From DASTFP01 sp963816855 (lineage in GTDB: Bacteria; Verrucomicrobiota; Verrucomicrobiia; Chthoniobacterales; Terrimicrobiaceae), in the NCBI GenBank assembly GCA_963816855.1, contig CAWFMA010000038.1, positions 175,439 to 239,438 on the forward strand: a stretch of 64,000 nt of DNA, written 5' to 3'. Below, piece by piece: positions 16,576-24,810 of this stretch; position 1 is the stretch's first letter, and each line of letters begins with the position of its first letter. Both the position numbers and the translations under genes were made by a program. Below the pieces are notes generated by a model. It saw nothing but the letters and a program-made list of their open reading frames with translations, was not told the DNA's origin and searched no databases.

Positions 16576-17438
16576 GGTTCTGTTCACGAATTTAGAAGTG
16601 TACTTTTTGAGCGAGAGCTGATTTATGCTTGGGATGGAGAGAGAACATCCCCGTCGAATGATCAGCGATCGTGTTTGGGAGGAGCTCAAAGCAGCGTTAG
16701 CAGAGGCCAAGCATTCGCGTGCGGGAGCCCCTGCCGAACTGAGTGATCGCGATTTTCTGGAAGCTGTCTTGTATTTGAATCGTGTGGGCTGCCCTTGGCG
16801 GGATTTACCACCGGAGTTGGGCTACTGGCATGCAGTTTACATGCGATTTCGACGCTGGGAAGAGCGGGGAGTATGGCGGCGGCTTTGGCAGTGCCTTCAG
16901 TGCGAATGCTTCGCCCAAGCCCGTCATCTGTTGATGGACTCCACAACGGTACGAGCCCACCAGCACGCGGCAGGAGCACCAAAAAAAACGGCGGCGACCA
17001 GGCTTTGGGGCGCTCTCGTGGAGGACTGAGCACGAAAATCCACGCGGCGACCATCGACGAAAACTGCAGCGTTGCTCTCCATCTCACGGCTGGGCATGCT
17101 CACGACGGCCGTCAGTTTGAATCTCTCTATGAGAGCTTGGATCCCGACAATGTGCTCGAATCGGCCACCATGGACAAAGGCTATGATGCCGACCGCATTC
17201 GTGAGCGCTTGAGTTACGACGGAGTGCAGGCGGTGATACCCCCGATCCCAACCCGCGCCCGCAAACTCCCTTACGATCACGCCCGTTATCGTGAGCGCAA
17301 CCGTATCGAACGCTTTTTTAACAAGGTGAAACACTTCCGCCGCATTGCCACCCGCTATGACAAACTCGCAAAAACCTTCTTCGCCGCTCTCTGCCTCGTC
17401 TCAGCTTTCATCTTGATCAAGAATTCGTGAACAGAACC
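16576..17438 (+). mobile_element. Complete 863-bp IS5-family element (IS427-like)
   Basis: Terminal inverted repeats GGTTCTGTTCACGAATT at 16576 and its reverse complement ending at 17438 are perfect over 17 bases. It is flanked by a TA duplication (16574-16575 and 17439-17440). Size, end sequence, TA target and two overlapping transposase frames fit the IS427 group of IS5. The element looks complete and the insertion recent. Confidence 0.92.
16625..17430 (+). CDS. IS5-family transposase OrfAB, likely programmed -1 frameshift
   Basis: OrfA (16625-17029) has the N-terminal DUF4096-like domain: RRMISDRVWEELKAALAEAK, then YLNRVGCPWRDLPPELGYWH and WEERGVWRRLWQCLQ, plus the first catalytic Asp in HLLMDSTTVRAHQHAAGAP. 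OrfB (to 17430) provides GGLSTKIHAATIDENCSVAL, TMDKGYDADRIRERL (second Asp) and RYRERNRIERFFNKVKHFRR (Glu). Both frames overlap at an A8 run (16981-16988), where the 0 frame CCA AAA AAA ACG and the -1 frame ACC AAA AAA AAC coincide: a standard slippery site for -1 ribosomal frameshifting. DDE is complete only in the fusion, about 260 residues. Confidence 0.88.
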
Positions 17439-18136
17439 TAGGCAGCGATCGCTTAAGCTTCGCGGGGTCGTCGAGTTTGGCCTCCGGAATCAGGCTCAGG
17501 GCGCCCGGCGGGTTGCCGATGATCGCATCCCCCAGAAGCAGGATGCCGCCCATCTCGCGTGAGACTGCATGGTGTGCTGGGTCAAAATACAGCCCGATCT
17601 CGCCCGCCGATTTACCGGGGAGATGGATCACTCGCAGAGCGCCGGCAATCAGGTCCCCTTCGCAAACCGTTTCGTCGATCACAAAGGGCGCGAGTTGGGC
17701 CACCTCATCCGCGCCCGCGCCTAAGCGAGCACCGTAGCGCGTCTGAAACAGCTCGGCGTCCCGAACGTGGTCACGATTGGTGAGGATGATTTTGGCGATC
17801 GTCTTCATCGCGTCGAAGGTCGGCCAGTCGTCTTCTCCGGGTTCCGGAGGATCAACGAGCACCGTGCACCCGTCGAACCTGATCGCGTAACCGTTCAAGT
17901 CCCACGGCCTGTCGGTGTCAGTCGAGCCCCACATGAAGATGCCGGGAAGAATTTCGCGCATGGTGCCAAGAATATGGCTGACGTCGGGGACGCGCCAGAG
18001 TAGAACTCAAATCAGACCTTAAGGTTTTGGCTTTTGCTAAGATTTTTTAAGGCATTTTTGAATGGACTTGCTACCGATTAGGTAATGCTAGAACCAACAA
18101 ATACATGTCAAACTTTTACGCTGAGGAATCAACACA

Positions 18137-18547
18137 ATGAATGCTATCGAGGTTGCACAAAACCACTTCAATTCCTGGAACCGTCACGATGCTGGCGCGT
18201 TTGTCGCCGCATACGCTGAAGGGGGCATCCACCGCACCCCGCGCGCAGAGCACGATCTTACCGGGGAAGCCATCGGCGAGCTTGTTAAATCGTTTTGGAC
18301 AGCCTTTCCTGACGCATCGCTCGAACTGATCAGTATAGGTGACACTGGAGGGGGCTTGGTCGCCACCCAATGGGTGTTACACGGCACCCACACCGGTCCG
18401 TACATGGACGGCACCCCGCCTACCGGTCGCACCGTCGCCTATCCAGGGGCTTCCTTCGTTCAGGTTGAGGGCGATAAGATTCGCTCCCAGCACGACTACC
18501 TTGACCGGCAGACGGTAGCTGAGCTGCTGGGACTCAAAGCCAAGTAA
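18137..18547 (+). CDS. SnoaL-like ester cyclase / NTF2-fold protein
   Basis: 136 residues: AQNHFNSWNRHDAGAFVAAY, then FWTAFPDASLELISIGDTGG, VATQWVLHGTHTGPYMDGTP and PTGRTVAYPGASFVQVEGDK, ending DYLDRQTVAELLGL. This is the SnoaL ester-cyclase family pattern (including the GxxxGxxPTGR phrase). Starts at ATG 18137 with a GAGG ribosome-binding site 10-14 bases upstream. It stands alone between the split hydrolase and remnants. Substrate unknown. Unrelated in sequence to the other NTF2-fold gene at 4669-5070. Confidence 0.82.
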   Translation: MNAIEVAQNHFNSWNRHDAGAFVAAYAEGGIHRTPRAEHDLTGEAIGELVKSFWTAFPDASLELISIGDTGGGLVATQWVLHGTHTGPYMDGTPPTGRTVAYPGASFVQVEGDKIRSQHDYLDRQTVAELLGLKAK

Positions 18548-18819
18548 GGCTCGGGATAAAAATGGCAGTAAGTTCGGTTTGATTTCTTGTAGACCTTCAT
18601 TGAGAAACTCACCGAGATTTGGGCAGAACGCACCCTTTTTCCGCCTCGCTCTCTCTGTAAATCGACGCCGATTTTGGAGGGGGATTTCTGGAGCACCCCC
18701 CTTCGGGCCCGGAAGACCCCGAACCGTCAGATCGGGGGGGAAAGCGGCTCGGCCCCCGGCGGCAAAGAGGGCCAAACTCGCGTCGCTGAGCCCCGCCATG
18801 ACCTCGGAAGCCAGACACG

Positions 18820-18947
18820 AAGGCGAATGGATCAAGACGATCCTCGGCAAAGGCTGGTTCGTTTACTTCCGCATTCACGACCCGCGTTCGACTGAACGGA
18901 ACGATGCACCTGGCCGGCCTTCGACACGCTGGGATTATCTTCGGTAA
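18820..18947 (+). pseudogene. C-terminal remnant of a DUF1254/DUF1214-type protein
   Basis: GEWIKTILGKGWFVYFRIHD resembles the DUF1214 tail (xxWxxTxPGKGWFxYFRxYxP). The continuation in a shifted frame (CTWPAFDTLG) would match the FDGTWxLxDFE end. Upstream sequence 18548-18820 carries no matching domain. Short and frameshifted. Confidence 0.35.
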
Positions 18948-19825
18948 GCAGACGCGTTTATGAAGGGATTATAAAGCCCGTGCGCATTTCGGGTGGGCGC
19001 ATAGACAAATCCGTAGCGGTCTTTTTTCACGTCCACTGGCTCAAGCATCACGCCTTTGATTTTAGCCTTCTCATTATATTCGATGAGCACGCGGGCCGTG
19101 CCATTGAGCCCCCACATCTTAAAACCCGTCCCGAAGAGTCCGCCATTGGGGAAAAGCTCGTTCAGACCGGCCATGGCGTGAAAGCAATTGATGGCCACTC
19201 GATCCTTTCGATAGAGGCGGTCATCGGCCCGGTATTTGATGACTCCTGAGTCGAGGAGGCGCTTGCGCTTGACGACCAGATCAAACCCCTTCTTGTCGAA
19301 CTCGTATGGTCCCCACATGGCGACGGCATTTTTTTCATTCGCCGCCAGCTTAATAGTTTCTTCGAGCGTAAAGTTTCTCCCGGGCGATAGAGGACAGTCG
19401 TTCGCTTTGGCAAAAAGGCGGGCGCCCGTCCCTTTGAACACGCAAAGATGGGGATTCGTCATGAAATCACGGGGCAGCCAACTAATGGTGAAGGTTTCAA
19501 ATTCCCGATTCTTGTAGCGTCCCCTTTTCAGGCCCGCCGTCAGCTGGGGCTGTTTGTCATCGGCGAACACTCGAATCACCGAGATGAAAGAGTGCGAGAA
19601 TTCCGGATCATTCCCGTCATTTTCGTACGCAAAAGGAATGATGAAATAGCGATCACGAGTATTCGTGCCTTCACCAAGGCGATTCGAGATTTTGGCTTTG
19701 ATGCGATTTATGATCTGCTCGTAGAGAGGCACATCGTAGTTCGAAAAATCGACATCCGGCTTCAGCCAGCCGGCGTTTGCAACCAGGGATAAGGCGAGAA
19801 GGATGACGAATGTTCTGAAGGCCAT
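18935..19825 (-). CDS. Secreted hypothetical protein, 296 residues
   Basis: Starts at ATG 19825 with a signal peptide (MAFRTFVILLALSLVANAGW, cleavage near ANA). The mature part is soluble, mixed charge: YDVPLYEQIINRIKAKISNR, RYFIIPFAYENDGNDPEFSH, WLPRDFMTNPHLCVFKGTGA, then NCFHAMAGLNELFPNGGLFG and KMWGLNGTARVLIEYNEKAK, ending APTRNAHGLYNPFINASAYR. Two cysteines (LCVF and NCFH) plus a third (NDCPL) could support a disulfide. I do not recognise a family. Coding quality is high throughout, so the gene is probably real and exported. Confidence 0.75.
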   Translation of the reverse strand: MAFRTFVILLALSLVANAGWLKPDVDFSNYDVPLYEQIINRIKAKISNRLGEGTNTRDRYFIIPFAYENDGNDPEFSHSFISVIRVFADDKQPQLTAGLKRGRYKNREFETFTISWLPRDFMTNPHLCVFKGTGARLFAKANDCPLSPGRNFTLEETIKLAANEKNAVAMWGPYEFDKKGFDLVVKRKRLLDSGVIKYRADDRLYRKDRVAINCFHAMAGLNELFPNGGLFGTGFKMWGLNGTARVLIEYNEKAKIKGVMLEPVDVKKDRYGFVYAPTRNAHGLYNPFINASAYRR

Positions 19826-19954
19826 CTCTCCCGATTACTAAGGAACGATCCGAATTGTCGAAGCTAAAGCGAGCGTTTTCCGGCAACGCCGAACCAGCAC
19901 CGTAGCGTTCTGTGCGGCAGTGATGTCCTTGCTGATGTGCCGGGTCTTTCCTGA

Positions 19955-20066
19955 AAGTCGCCCGCGCCAAAGGCGTCAAGTTCGGGCGTCCCGTGCGGCC
20001 CGTCACCCCGCAGTGCCTTGCCGCTCTCCATGAATCTCTGAGAGCAGGCGCCCTCCCTAAAAGTCG
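19955..20066 (+). pseudogene. Serine recombinase (resolvase/invertase) fragment
   Basis: One frame reads VARAKGVKFGRPVRPVTPQC and then LAALHESLRAGALPKSRG, resembling the end of the catalytic domain and the hinge to the helix-turn-helix of small serine recombinases (family: LARAKARGVKFGRP..LTPEQ). No catalytic N-terminus or DNA-binding end follows; a dispersed repeat begins right after. Low certainty. Confidence 0.35.
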
Positions 20067-20074
20067 GGGGAGGG

Positions 20075-20373
20075 CAAGGTGGACCGCGAGAGTTGCTGGG
20101 CGACGCGTCGCAATTGTCGCGCCGTGCCCCGGCCATATTTCAACCCGCGGCTCGCCAATCAAAAGGTCACCACGGGGCTCCTGGCGCGAAGTTTCGGCCC
20201 CTGGAAGCACATTCTCCGATATCCGAACTCCCGACCGCCGAAATGAAAGGGCTGCTACGAGCCTTCTAGAGCCTGTCCCCGCTCGGGGGCGGCAAGCGCC
20301 TAAAGTCAAGTCGCCCCCGCTCACGGACCACTACACCCAGAATTCCTTAACCGTTTCGCTTCGCGCTCCTGCC
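20075..20373 (+). repeat. About 300-bp dispersed repeat, copy 1
   Basis: Begins CAAGGTGGACCGCGAGAGTT and ends near TTCGCTTCGCGCTCCTGCCC. It matches 26301-26632 along its length with scattered substitutions and a short insertion in the second copy. Shared blocks include GCGACGCGTCGCAATTGTCG, CCAATCAAAAGGTCACCAC, CTCCTGGCGCGAAGTTTCGG and GCTACGAGCCTTCTAGAGCC. No convincing gene inside. It abuts the truncated 5' end of the porin pseudogene. Confidence 0.75.
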
Positions 20374-20404
20374 CAGCCACGAACGCCCTTTCACACTCAA
20401 CCGG

Positions 20405-21695
20405 GGTCAGGCCGGGGGCGTTCGCACGGCTCTTAAAGACAAGGGCGTGAAAATTTCTGCCGGCTATACGGCGGAAGTTTGGGGGAATACGACTGGAGGT
20501 CTCAAGCAGGGAGCGGTTTACACCGGCCTGCTGGATTTCGGGGTAACGGTGGACCTTGAAAAGCTGGTCGACTGGAAGGGCGCCAGCGTGAGCACGACAT
20601 GGCTTTGGCTGAGCGGGCGGGATGCCTTGGGGGATCTCGTCGGCAATTTTCTCACTATTTCGAATATCGCCGGATTCAATACCCTGAGGATGTTCGAGCT
20701 TTGGTTTCAGCAGGATTTCTTTCAGCGCGGAGAGGACGAGCGTCCCGGCCTTTCCATTCGGGTTGGCCAGTTCACGGCCCACAGCGAATTCGTTATTTCC
20801 GAATACGGCTCTCTTTTCACGAACGCCACGTTCGGATGGCCCGCCTTCCTCTACACGAACATTCCCGGGGGCGGGCCAGGCTATCCCATGGGCACTCTTG
20901 GGGTGCGCGTCGCGGTAAATCCCTGGAAATGGATGACGTTGCAGAGCGCCGTTTTCCAGGGCAACGTTTTCGCGCAAGACGTCAACCGTCACGGTTTTAA
21001 GTGGGATCTCAATCCCGCTCTGGGTTATTTCTGGATTAACGAGCTTCAGGTGCGCTGGAACCAGGATTCCAACGCGCTTCCGGGCCAGACAAAATTTGGC
21101 GCGTGGTTCCAGACGGCTGATTTTGCCGATCCTTTTTTTGACGATACCGGCGTGCCGCTGGCTGACGCTAATTCCAGCGGGAAGCCGAAACTCACCCTTA
21201 GGATTACGGATTCTACTGGATCCTGGACCAAATGCTCTACCGCGAGCCCACAGAGTCGGGGGTTGTCGCCGGCCTCGGCAAGGAGATGGAAAATCGGTCG
21301 CTTCCTCAACGGAAAGCAAGCCAAGTGGGAAAAAGCCCTCCAGTCAGGGTCTCGGCTGGTTCGGGCGCATCGCTTTCGAGCCACAGGATCGCAATTTCGT
21401 CGGGTTCTATTTTGACACGGGTCTGGTCTATACCGGTCTCATCCCTACCCGCGACGAAGACCAGTTAGGAGTGGGTTTCGGCTATGCGCAGTTGACCAAT
21501 GGCGCGAGGCAAACATTGGAGCTCGAAGGCTCGCGCGGAGTCGGCGCGGAGATGGTTTTAGAGTTCACCTACAAGGCGATTCTTACGCCGTGGCTGCATA
21601 TCCAGCCCGATGCGCAATTCATCATCAATCCCGGCGGTACCCAGGATCTCAAAAACGCTTTTGTCATCGGGGGGCGTGTGTCGGGCAACTTCTAA
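20405..21695 (+). pseudogene. OprB-family carbohydrate-selective porin, 5'-truncated and frameshifted
   Basis: The frame entering from the repeat reads RTALKDKGVKISAGYTAEVW then GNTTGGLKQGAVYTGLLDFG, the start of the mature OprB barrel; the signal peptide and any SLH region are absent. It continues FNTLRMFELWFQQDFFQRGE, RVGQFTAHSEFVISEYGSLF, WPAFLYTNIPGGGPGYPMGT and FGAWFQTADFADPFFDD. It then shifts frame near 21200 (YWILDQMLYREP) and again near 21340 (GWFGRIAFEPQDRNFVGFYF, then IQPDAQFIINPGGTQDLKNA, ending RVSGNF at 21695). OprB porins pass sugars across the outer membrane. At least two indels plus loss of the signal peptide make it non-functional as read. Confidence 0.78.
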
Positions 21696-22111
21696 AGCAA
21701 ATGCCAAAGACATTGGCGTTTTGCTCCCTTTCTGGCAGAAAGGCCATATCGCCGCCGTCTAATCTTGATAATTTCATTGGCTGGTCATCAGTAACGACTT
21801 GCAATGCGCCTACATCAGGGAGCGGATACTGCCGGTAAGGATTCGAACCAAAACAATACGGAAGGCGGTAAGAATTCTGGAAAAAGACACATGCATCGTC
21901 GAACTCTTGGCAACGAGCGCCAAAAACGAGTGTGAATGCCTCCTGCGTCGTTTTGGGCAATCAGAAAACTGCCAAAACCGTCGTCTTTGTCAACTTCACG
22001 TGGTCGCCCAATTAACCGCGCGATTGTCGGCTTCGCGCTCATGATCGGCGACTTTACCGCATCCTGTCTCCGCAGAGAATCTCGTCGGTTTGAGGCGCAG
22101 CTTCCCTAGAA
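21696..22111. other. Intergenic, no gene recognised
   Basis: Contains a GGTTCGAATCC string on the minus strand that mimics a tRNA T-arm but lacks pairing arms (see rejected). Otherwise no open frame with family features; it carries the promoter region of the large membrane protein that follows. Confidence 0.4.
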
Positions 22112-23971
22112 ATGAATGTCGCTCATTGGCTAAATCGCGCGACGCGACTTTTGGGACCCTCGGCGTATTTGGTGGCAAGTCTCCTGTTCGCCGCGTTGAT
22201 GGCGTGGGCTATATTGGGCTCGTCAGTTATCGATCCGCAAAACGTCAAATGGATGAGGGGAGATCCCGCCCAGAGTTACCTGGGATGGGCTTTCTTTCGG
22301 ATGGAGAAGGATTGGACATTGCCGCCCGGCTATGCGTCGAAGCTGAATTTTCCGGATGGCACGCCGATCGCCTTCACCGACTCGATGCCGATCGTCGCTG
22401 TGGCGATGAAAGCGATTTCGAAGCGCCTTCCTTCCACCTTCCAGTACCTCGGGCTCGTCGCTTTCGCGAATTACCTGCTTCAGGCATTCTTTGGCTACAA
22501 GATCGGACTCGCGATTCTCAAGGACCGGTTGCTTGCCGCTCTGGCGGGGGCCTTCTTCACGCTCGCGCCACCTTTCGTTCTACGCACCGGTTTTCATTTT
22601 TCGCTCTCGAGCCAGTGGCTGATCCTGGCGGCTCTGTGGCTTTATCTTCGCTTCGACCAGGGACGCGCCACAGAACGAACGACCGTGCTCTGGTTCTGCG
22701 TTCTCTTTCTTTTCGCCGGGGGCATCACTCCGTATATTGCGGTGCTCTGCGTTTTTGTCGCCTTGGCAACCGTTTTGCTTGCGTTCGTCAGAACGCGCCG
22801 CCACTGGCCGAGCAGGACCGTTCTGTGGCTGGCGCCGCCGGTGGTGCTGCTTCTTTCCTGGATGCTTTTTGGATTCTTCAAACTGGACATGGGAGCCGGC
22901 GAGTACGCTGCGCCGGGCTATCGCTACCACTCGCTGAATCTTGTGGCTCCCTTCGATCCGCAGCAGTTCCCCTCGGTTCTTTTTAAAGATCAAGGAGTTC
23001 TTCCCGGGCAAAGCGAAGGATACGCCTATCTCGGCGCGGGCATTATCGTTTTGATCGCGGTCTCGATCATCTTGGCGCCGTCGTCCCTTTTTCATTCCAA
23101 GAGCGTTTCCCTCTGGCCTCTTTGGCTGGTCGCCGCGCTCTCCTTTACGCTCGCAATTTCGGCAAAGGTCACCCTTGGCTCAAGTGTTCTCCTGGACCTT
23201 TCCTTGCCCGACGGCTTGGAGCGCCTGCTTTCAACATTTCGGGCTTCCGGGCGCCTCTTTTGGGTGGGCTATTATATCGTCTTCTGCTGCTCTTTCGCGG
23301 CGGCGTCCCGGATTCTTTCCAGAGAACGCCTAACGATCGTTTTGGCGGCCCTTCTGCTGCTGCAGATCATCGACTGCAAGAGCCTCTTGACGGGCGTTCA
23401 CCAGATGCTCAATTCGAAACCGGCTGCCGAGGTCCGGCTGAAGAGCCCGTTCTGGAAGCACCTAGGAAGTCGATTCAAGACGTTGGTCGTGTTGCCAGCC
23501 TTTCAGAGCCAGTTTGTCTTGAGGACCTATGACGCGCCAGGCGGGGAGGACGGTTGGCGGATATTCGGGCTTCTGGCGTCAAAGCAGAAGATGGCCATCA
23601 ATACCGCCTACCTCGCTCGGCACGACGTCGACGACCTCGAAAATCAGCTGAAGACCTTGCCGGGCCGGATCTGTTCTGGGCAGTTTGACGATAAGACCAT
23701 CTGCATCCTGTCTCCGCGGTTTCTTGTCCGTTTGCTCGAGAATAACGTGACTGACGTCTTTTACCAGACCGTCGATGGAGTTGCCGTATGTTGGAAAGCT
23801 CCCGCCAAATCGGAGGAAAATTGGAACTCGCTCTGGAGCACTCTCGAGCAGGCAGGCCATTCCGTCAGTCTGCTGGACCGCTTCGCCTATCATCCTCATG
23901 AAGTCGTGAATGGATCTCCGCCAGGGTTTTCGCCTTCCGGAAGGCGAACTCTTTCTCACCGATGGCAATGA
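22112..23971 (+). CDS. Large polytopic membrane protein, DUF6311-like (glycosyltransferase-C-type)
   Basis: 619 residues. At least nine hydrophobic helices between residues 15 and 420, with an acidic first periplasmic loop containing KWMRGDPAQSYLGWAFFRME and SKLNFPDGTPIAFTDSMPIV. This pattern occurs in DUF6311 membrane proteins thought to be GT-C-like glycosyltransferases. Later segments: ALAGAFFTLAPPFVLRTGFH, APGYRYHSLNLVAPFDPQQF, EGYAYLGAGIIVLIAVSIIL and LSTFRASGRLFWVGYYIVFC. A soluble C-terminal domain follows from about 430. The last residues (PPGFSPSGRRTLSHRWQ) look out of frame. An overlapping frame starting near 23910 continues more plausibly, so one indel near 23925 may have split the true C-terminus. 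Role probably in cell-surface glycan assembly; substrate unknown. Confidence 0.7.
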   Translation: MNVAHWLNRATRLLGPSAYLVASLLFAALMAWAILGSSVIDPQNVKWMRGDPAQSYLGWAFFRMEKDWTLPPGYASKLNFPDGTPIAFTDSMPIVAVAMKAISKRLPSTFQYLGLVAFANYLLQAFFGYKIGLAILKDRLLAALAGAFFTLAPPFVLRTGFHFSLSSQWLILAALWLYLRFDQGRATERTTVLWFCVLFLFAGGITPYIAVLCVFVALATVLLAFVRTRRHWPSRTVLWLAPPVVLLLSWMLFGFFKLDMGAGEYAAPGYRYHSLNLVAPFDPQQFPSVLFKDQGVLPGQSEGYAYLGAGIIVLIAVSIILAPSSLFHSKSVSLWPLWLVAALSFTLAISAKVTLGSSVLLDLSLPDGLERLLSTFRASGRLFWVGYYIVFCCSFAAASRILSRERLTIVLAALLLLQIIDCKSLLTGVHQMLNSKPAAEVRLKSPFWKHLGSRFKTLVVLPAFQSQFVLRTYDAPGGEDGWRIFGLLASKQKMAINTAYLARHDVDDLENQLKTLPGRICSGQFDDKTICILSPRFLVRLLENNVTDVFYQTVDGVAVCWKAPAKSEENWNSLWSTLEQAGHSVSLLDRFAYHPHEVVNGSPPGFSPSGRRTLSHRWQ

Positions 23972-24287
23972 AACGCAAATCCCGCTGCTCCTGGATAAGA
24001 CCAGACCCGTCCGGAGACTTCATGTGGATTTGACCCCGCTCAACTTCCCCGATAAATCGAGCCGTCGATTCAGCGTCCGGTTCGGGCCGCATCAAGCCGG
24101 CGCTTGGAATCTAACAGCTCGCTCGACGGTCGCGGTGGAGATCCCCGATCAAGTCTGGGCTGAGGGAAGCTTCACTCGTCGGATCATTCCGCTCGTCTTC
24201 AAATGGGAAGGTTCGGTCTCTTCCGCTGATCCACGCGATGCGCTACCGGCCGCCGCGGGATTTCATGAACTGCGGCTCGAATATTGA
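23910..24287 (+). CDS. Probable C-terminal domain of the preceding membrane protein (frame-shifted) or small separate ORF
   Basis: FRLPEGELFLTDGNETQIPL, then RPVRRLHVDLTPLNFPDKSS, RFSVRFGPHQAGAWNLTARS and IPLVFKWEGSVSSADPRDAL, ending FHELRLEY. Beta-rich and lacking a ribosome-binding site. Its beginning overlaps the last 20 codons of the membrane protein in another frame, at RQGFRLPEGELFL versus PPGFSPSGRRTLS, consistent with a one-base indel. I favour a broken C-terminus over a separate gene. Confidence 0.45.
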   Translation: MDLRQGFRLPEGELFLTDGNETQIPLLLDKTRPVRRLHVDLTPLNFPDKSSRRFSVRFGPHQAGAWNLTARSTVAVEIPDQVWAEGSFTRRIIPLVFKWEGSVSSADPRDALPAAAGFHELRLEY

Positions 24288-24335
24288 TGCCGGCAGCAAA
24301 ACTTTTATTCTCGGTCCGCCAGGAAGGCACGGGTA

Positions 24336-24512
24336 GTGATCGAATCGGACTGCGCCAGGATAGAGCGTGACCTAGTCAATCCTGTGCGGCTGGTGCGCAG
24401 ACGACTTGCGCGGCTCACTTATCAGGGCGACGACGAACGGGGGATAGAGGAGCTGCTGGCGACTCTGCGCGACGAGGCACACGGACTCCTGGAGGATCTT
24501 AGGGTAGAATGA
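24336..24512 (+). CDS. Possible 58-residue acidic/basic helical peptide
   Basis: GTG 24336 gives IESDCARIERDLVNPVRLVR, then RRLARLTYQGDDERGIEELL, ending LRDEAHGLLEDLRVE. Coding-like charge periodicity suggests helices, but there is no ribosome-binding site and no known family; it may be the end of a lost gene. Confidence 0.25.
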   Translation: MIESDCARIERDLVNPVRLVRRRLARLTYQGDDERGIEELLATLRDEAHGLLEDLRVE

Positions 24513-24523
24513 GACCAAGTTGA

Positions 24524-24700
24524 AAAATTGGTGTGGTGCTACGTGGGACCGTGCCCATACTATCGAAGGGCAAGGGGCAAGGGTACCCTCCTGCAGAGGC
24601 AGCCCCTCTCCTTGCCAACATCTACTCCACCAGAGCACGTGCCAGTCCAAGGCTGCTCGCACTTTTACAATGGCGGCCCGGTTTTTGATTAGTCCGAAAA
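24524..24700 (+). repeat. About 177-bp dispersed repeat, copy B
   Basis: Partner of 16168-16345: left arm GTGTGGTGCTACGTGG plus the unit CTATCGAAGGGCAAGG...GGGTACCCTCC (24560-24591), right arm CCCGGTTTTTGATTAG (24678-24693). Its 58-base middle (24613-24670) is inverted relative to copy A. It lies directly upstream of the ion-channel gene. Confidence 0.6.
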
Positions 24701-24810
24701 CCGGTCCTTCCATCCACTCAAAATGTCGAGGAGCCAAAAACTGGCCGTTGTTAACTCTGTTCGTTCCCTTGACGAGCACGGGACGGGCAACTCTATTTCG
24801 GACAACCCAT

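Larger units (their letters stand above)
16470..17961 (-). pseudogene. MBL-fold metallo-hydrolase gene split by an IS5-family element
   Basis: The 5' part (17961 down to 17439) reads MREILPGIFMWGSTDTDRPW, then NGYAIRFDGCTVLVDPPEPG, AKIILTNRDHVRDAELF, RVIHLPGKSAGEIGLYFD and GGILLLGDAIIGNPPGALSL up to LDDPAKLKRSLP. The 3' part (16575 down to 16470) reads NLLDYDFDVLLLCDGQPVLR and then GGKLKIAEFLKTLA before TGA. Removing 16576-17438 and one copy of the TA duplication joins them exactly in frame to give about 208 residues. The usual HxHxDH motif appears as TNRDHVRD, so metal binding may be atypical. A single-event disruption of an otherwise intact gene. Confidence 0.85.

Noticed and set aside
16981..16988. 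A8 run as a disabling frameshift in the IS transposase
   Set aside because: Position and frames match the -1 programmed frameshift of IS427-type elements, so the transposase is probably functional.
21830..21855. tRNA gene on the minus strand around GGTTCGAATCC
   Set aside because: The T-arm string is there, but flanking bases do not form a 5-bp T stem, and no acceptor, anticodon or D arm can be paired.
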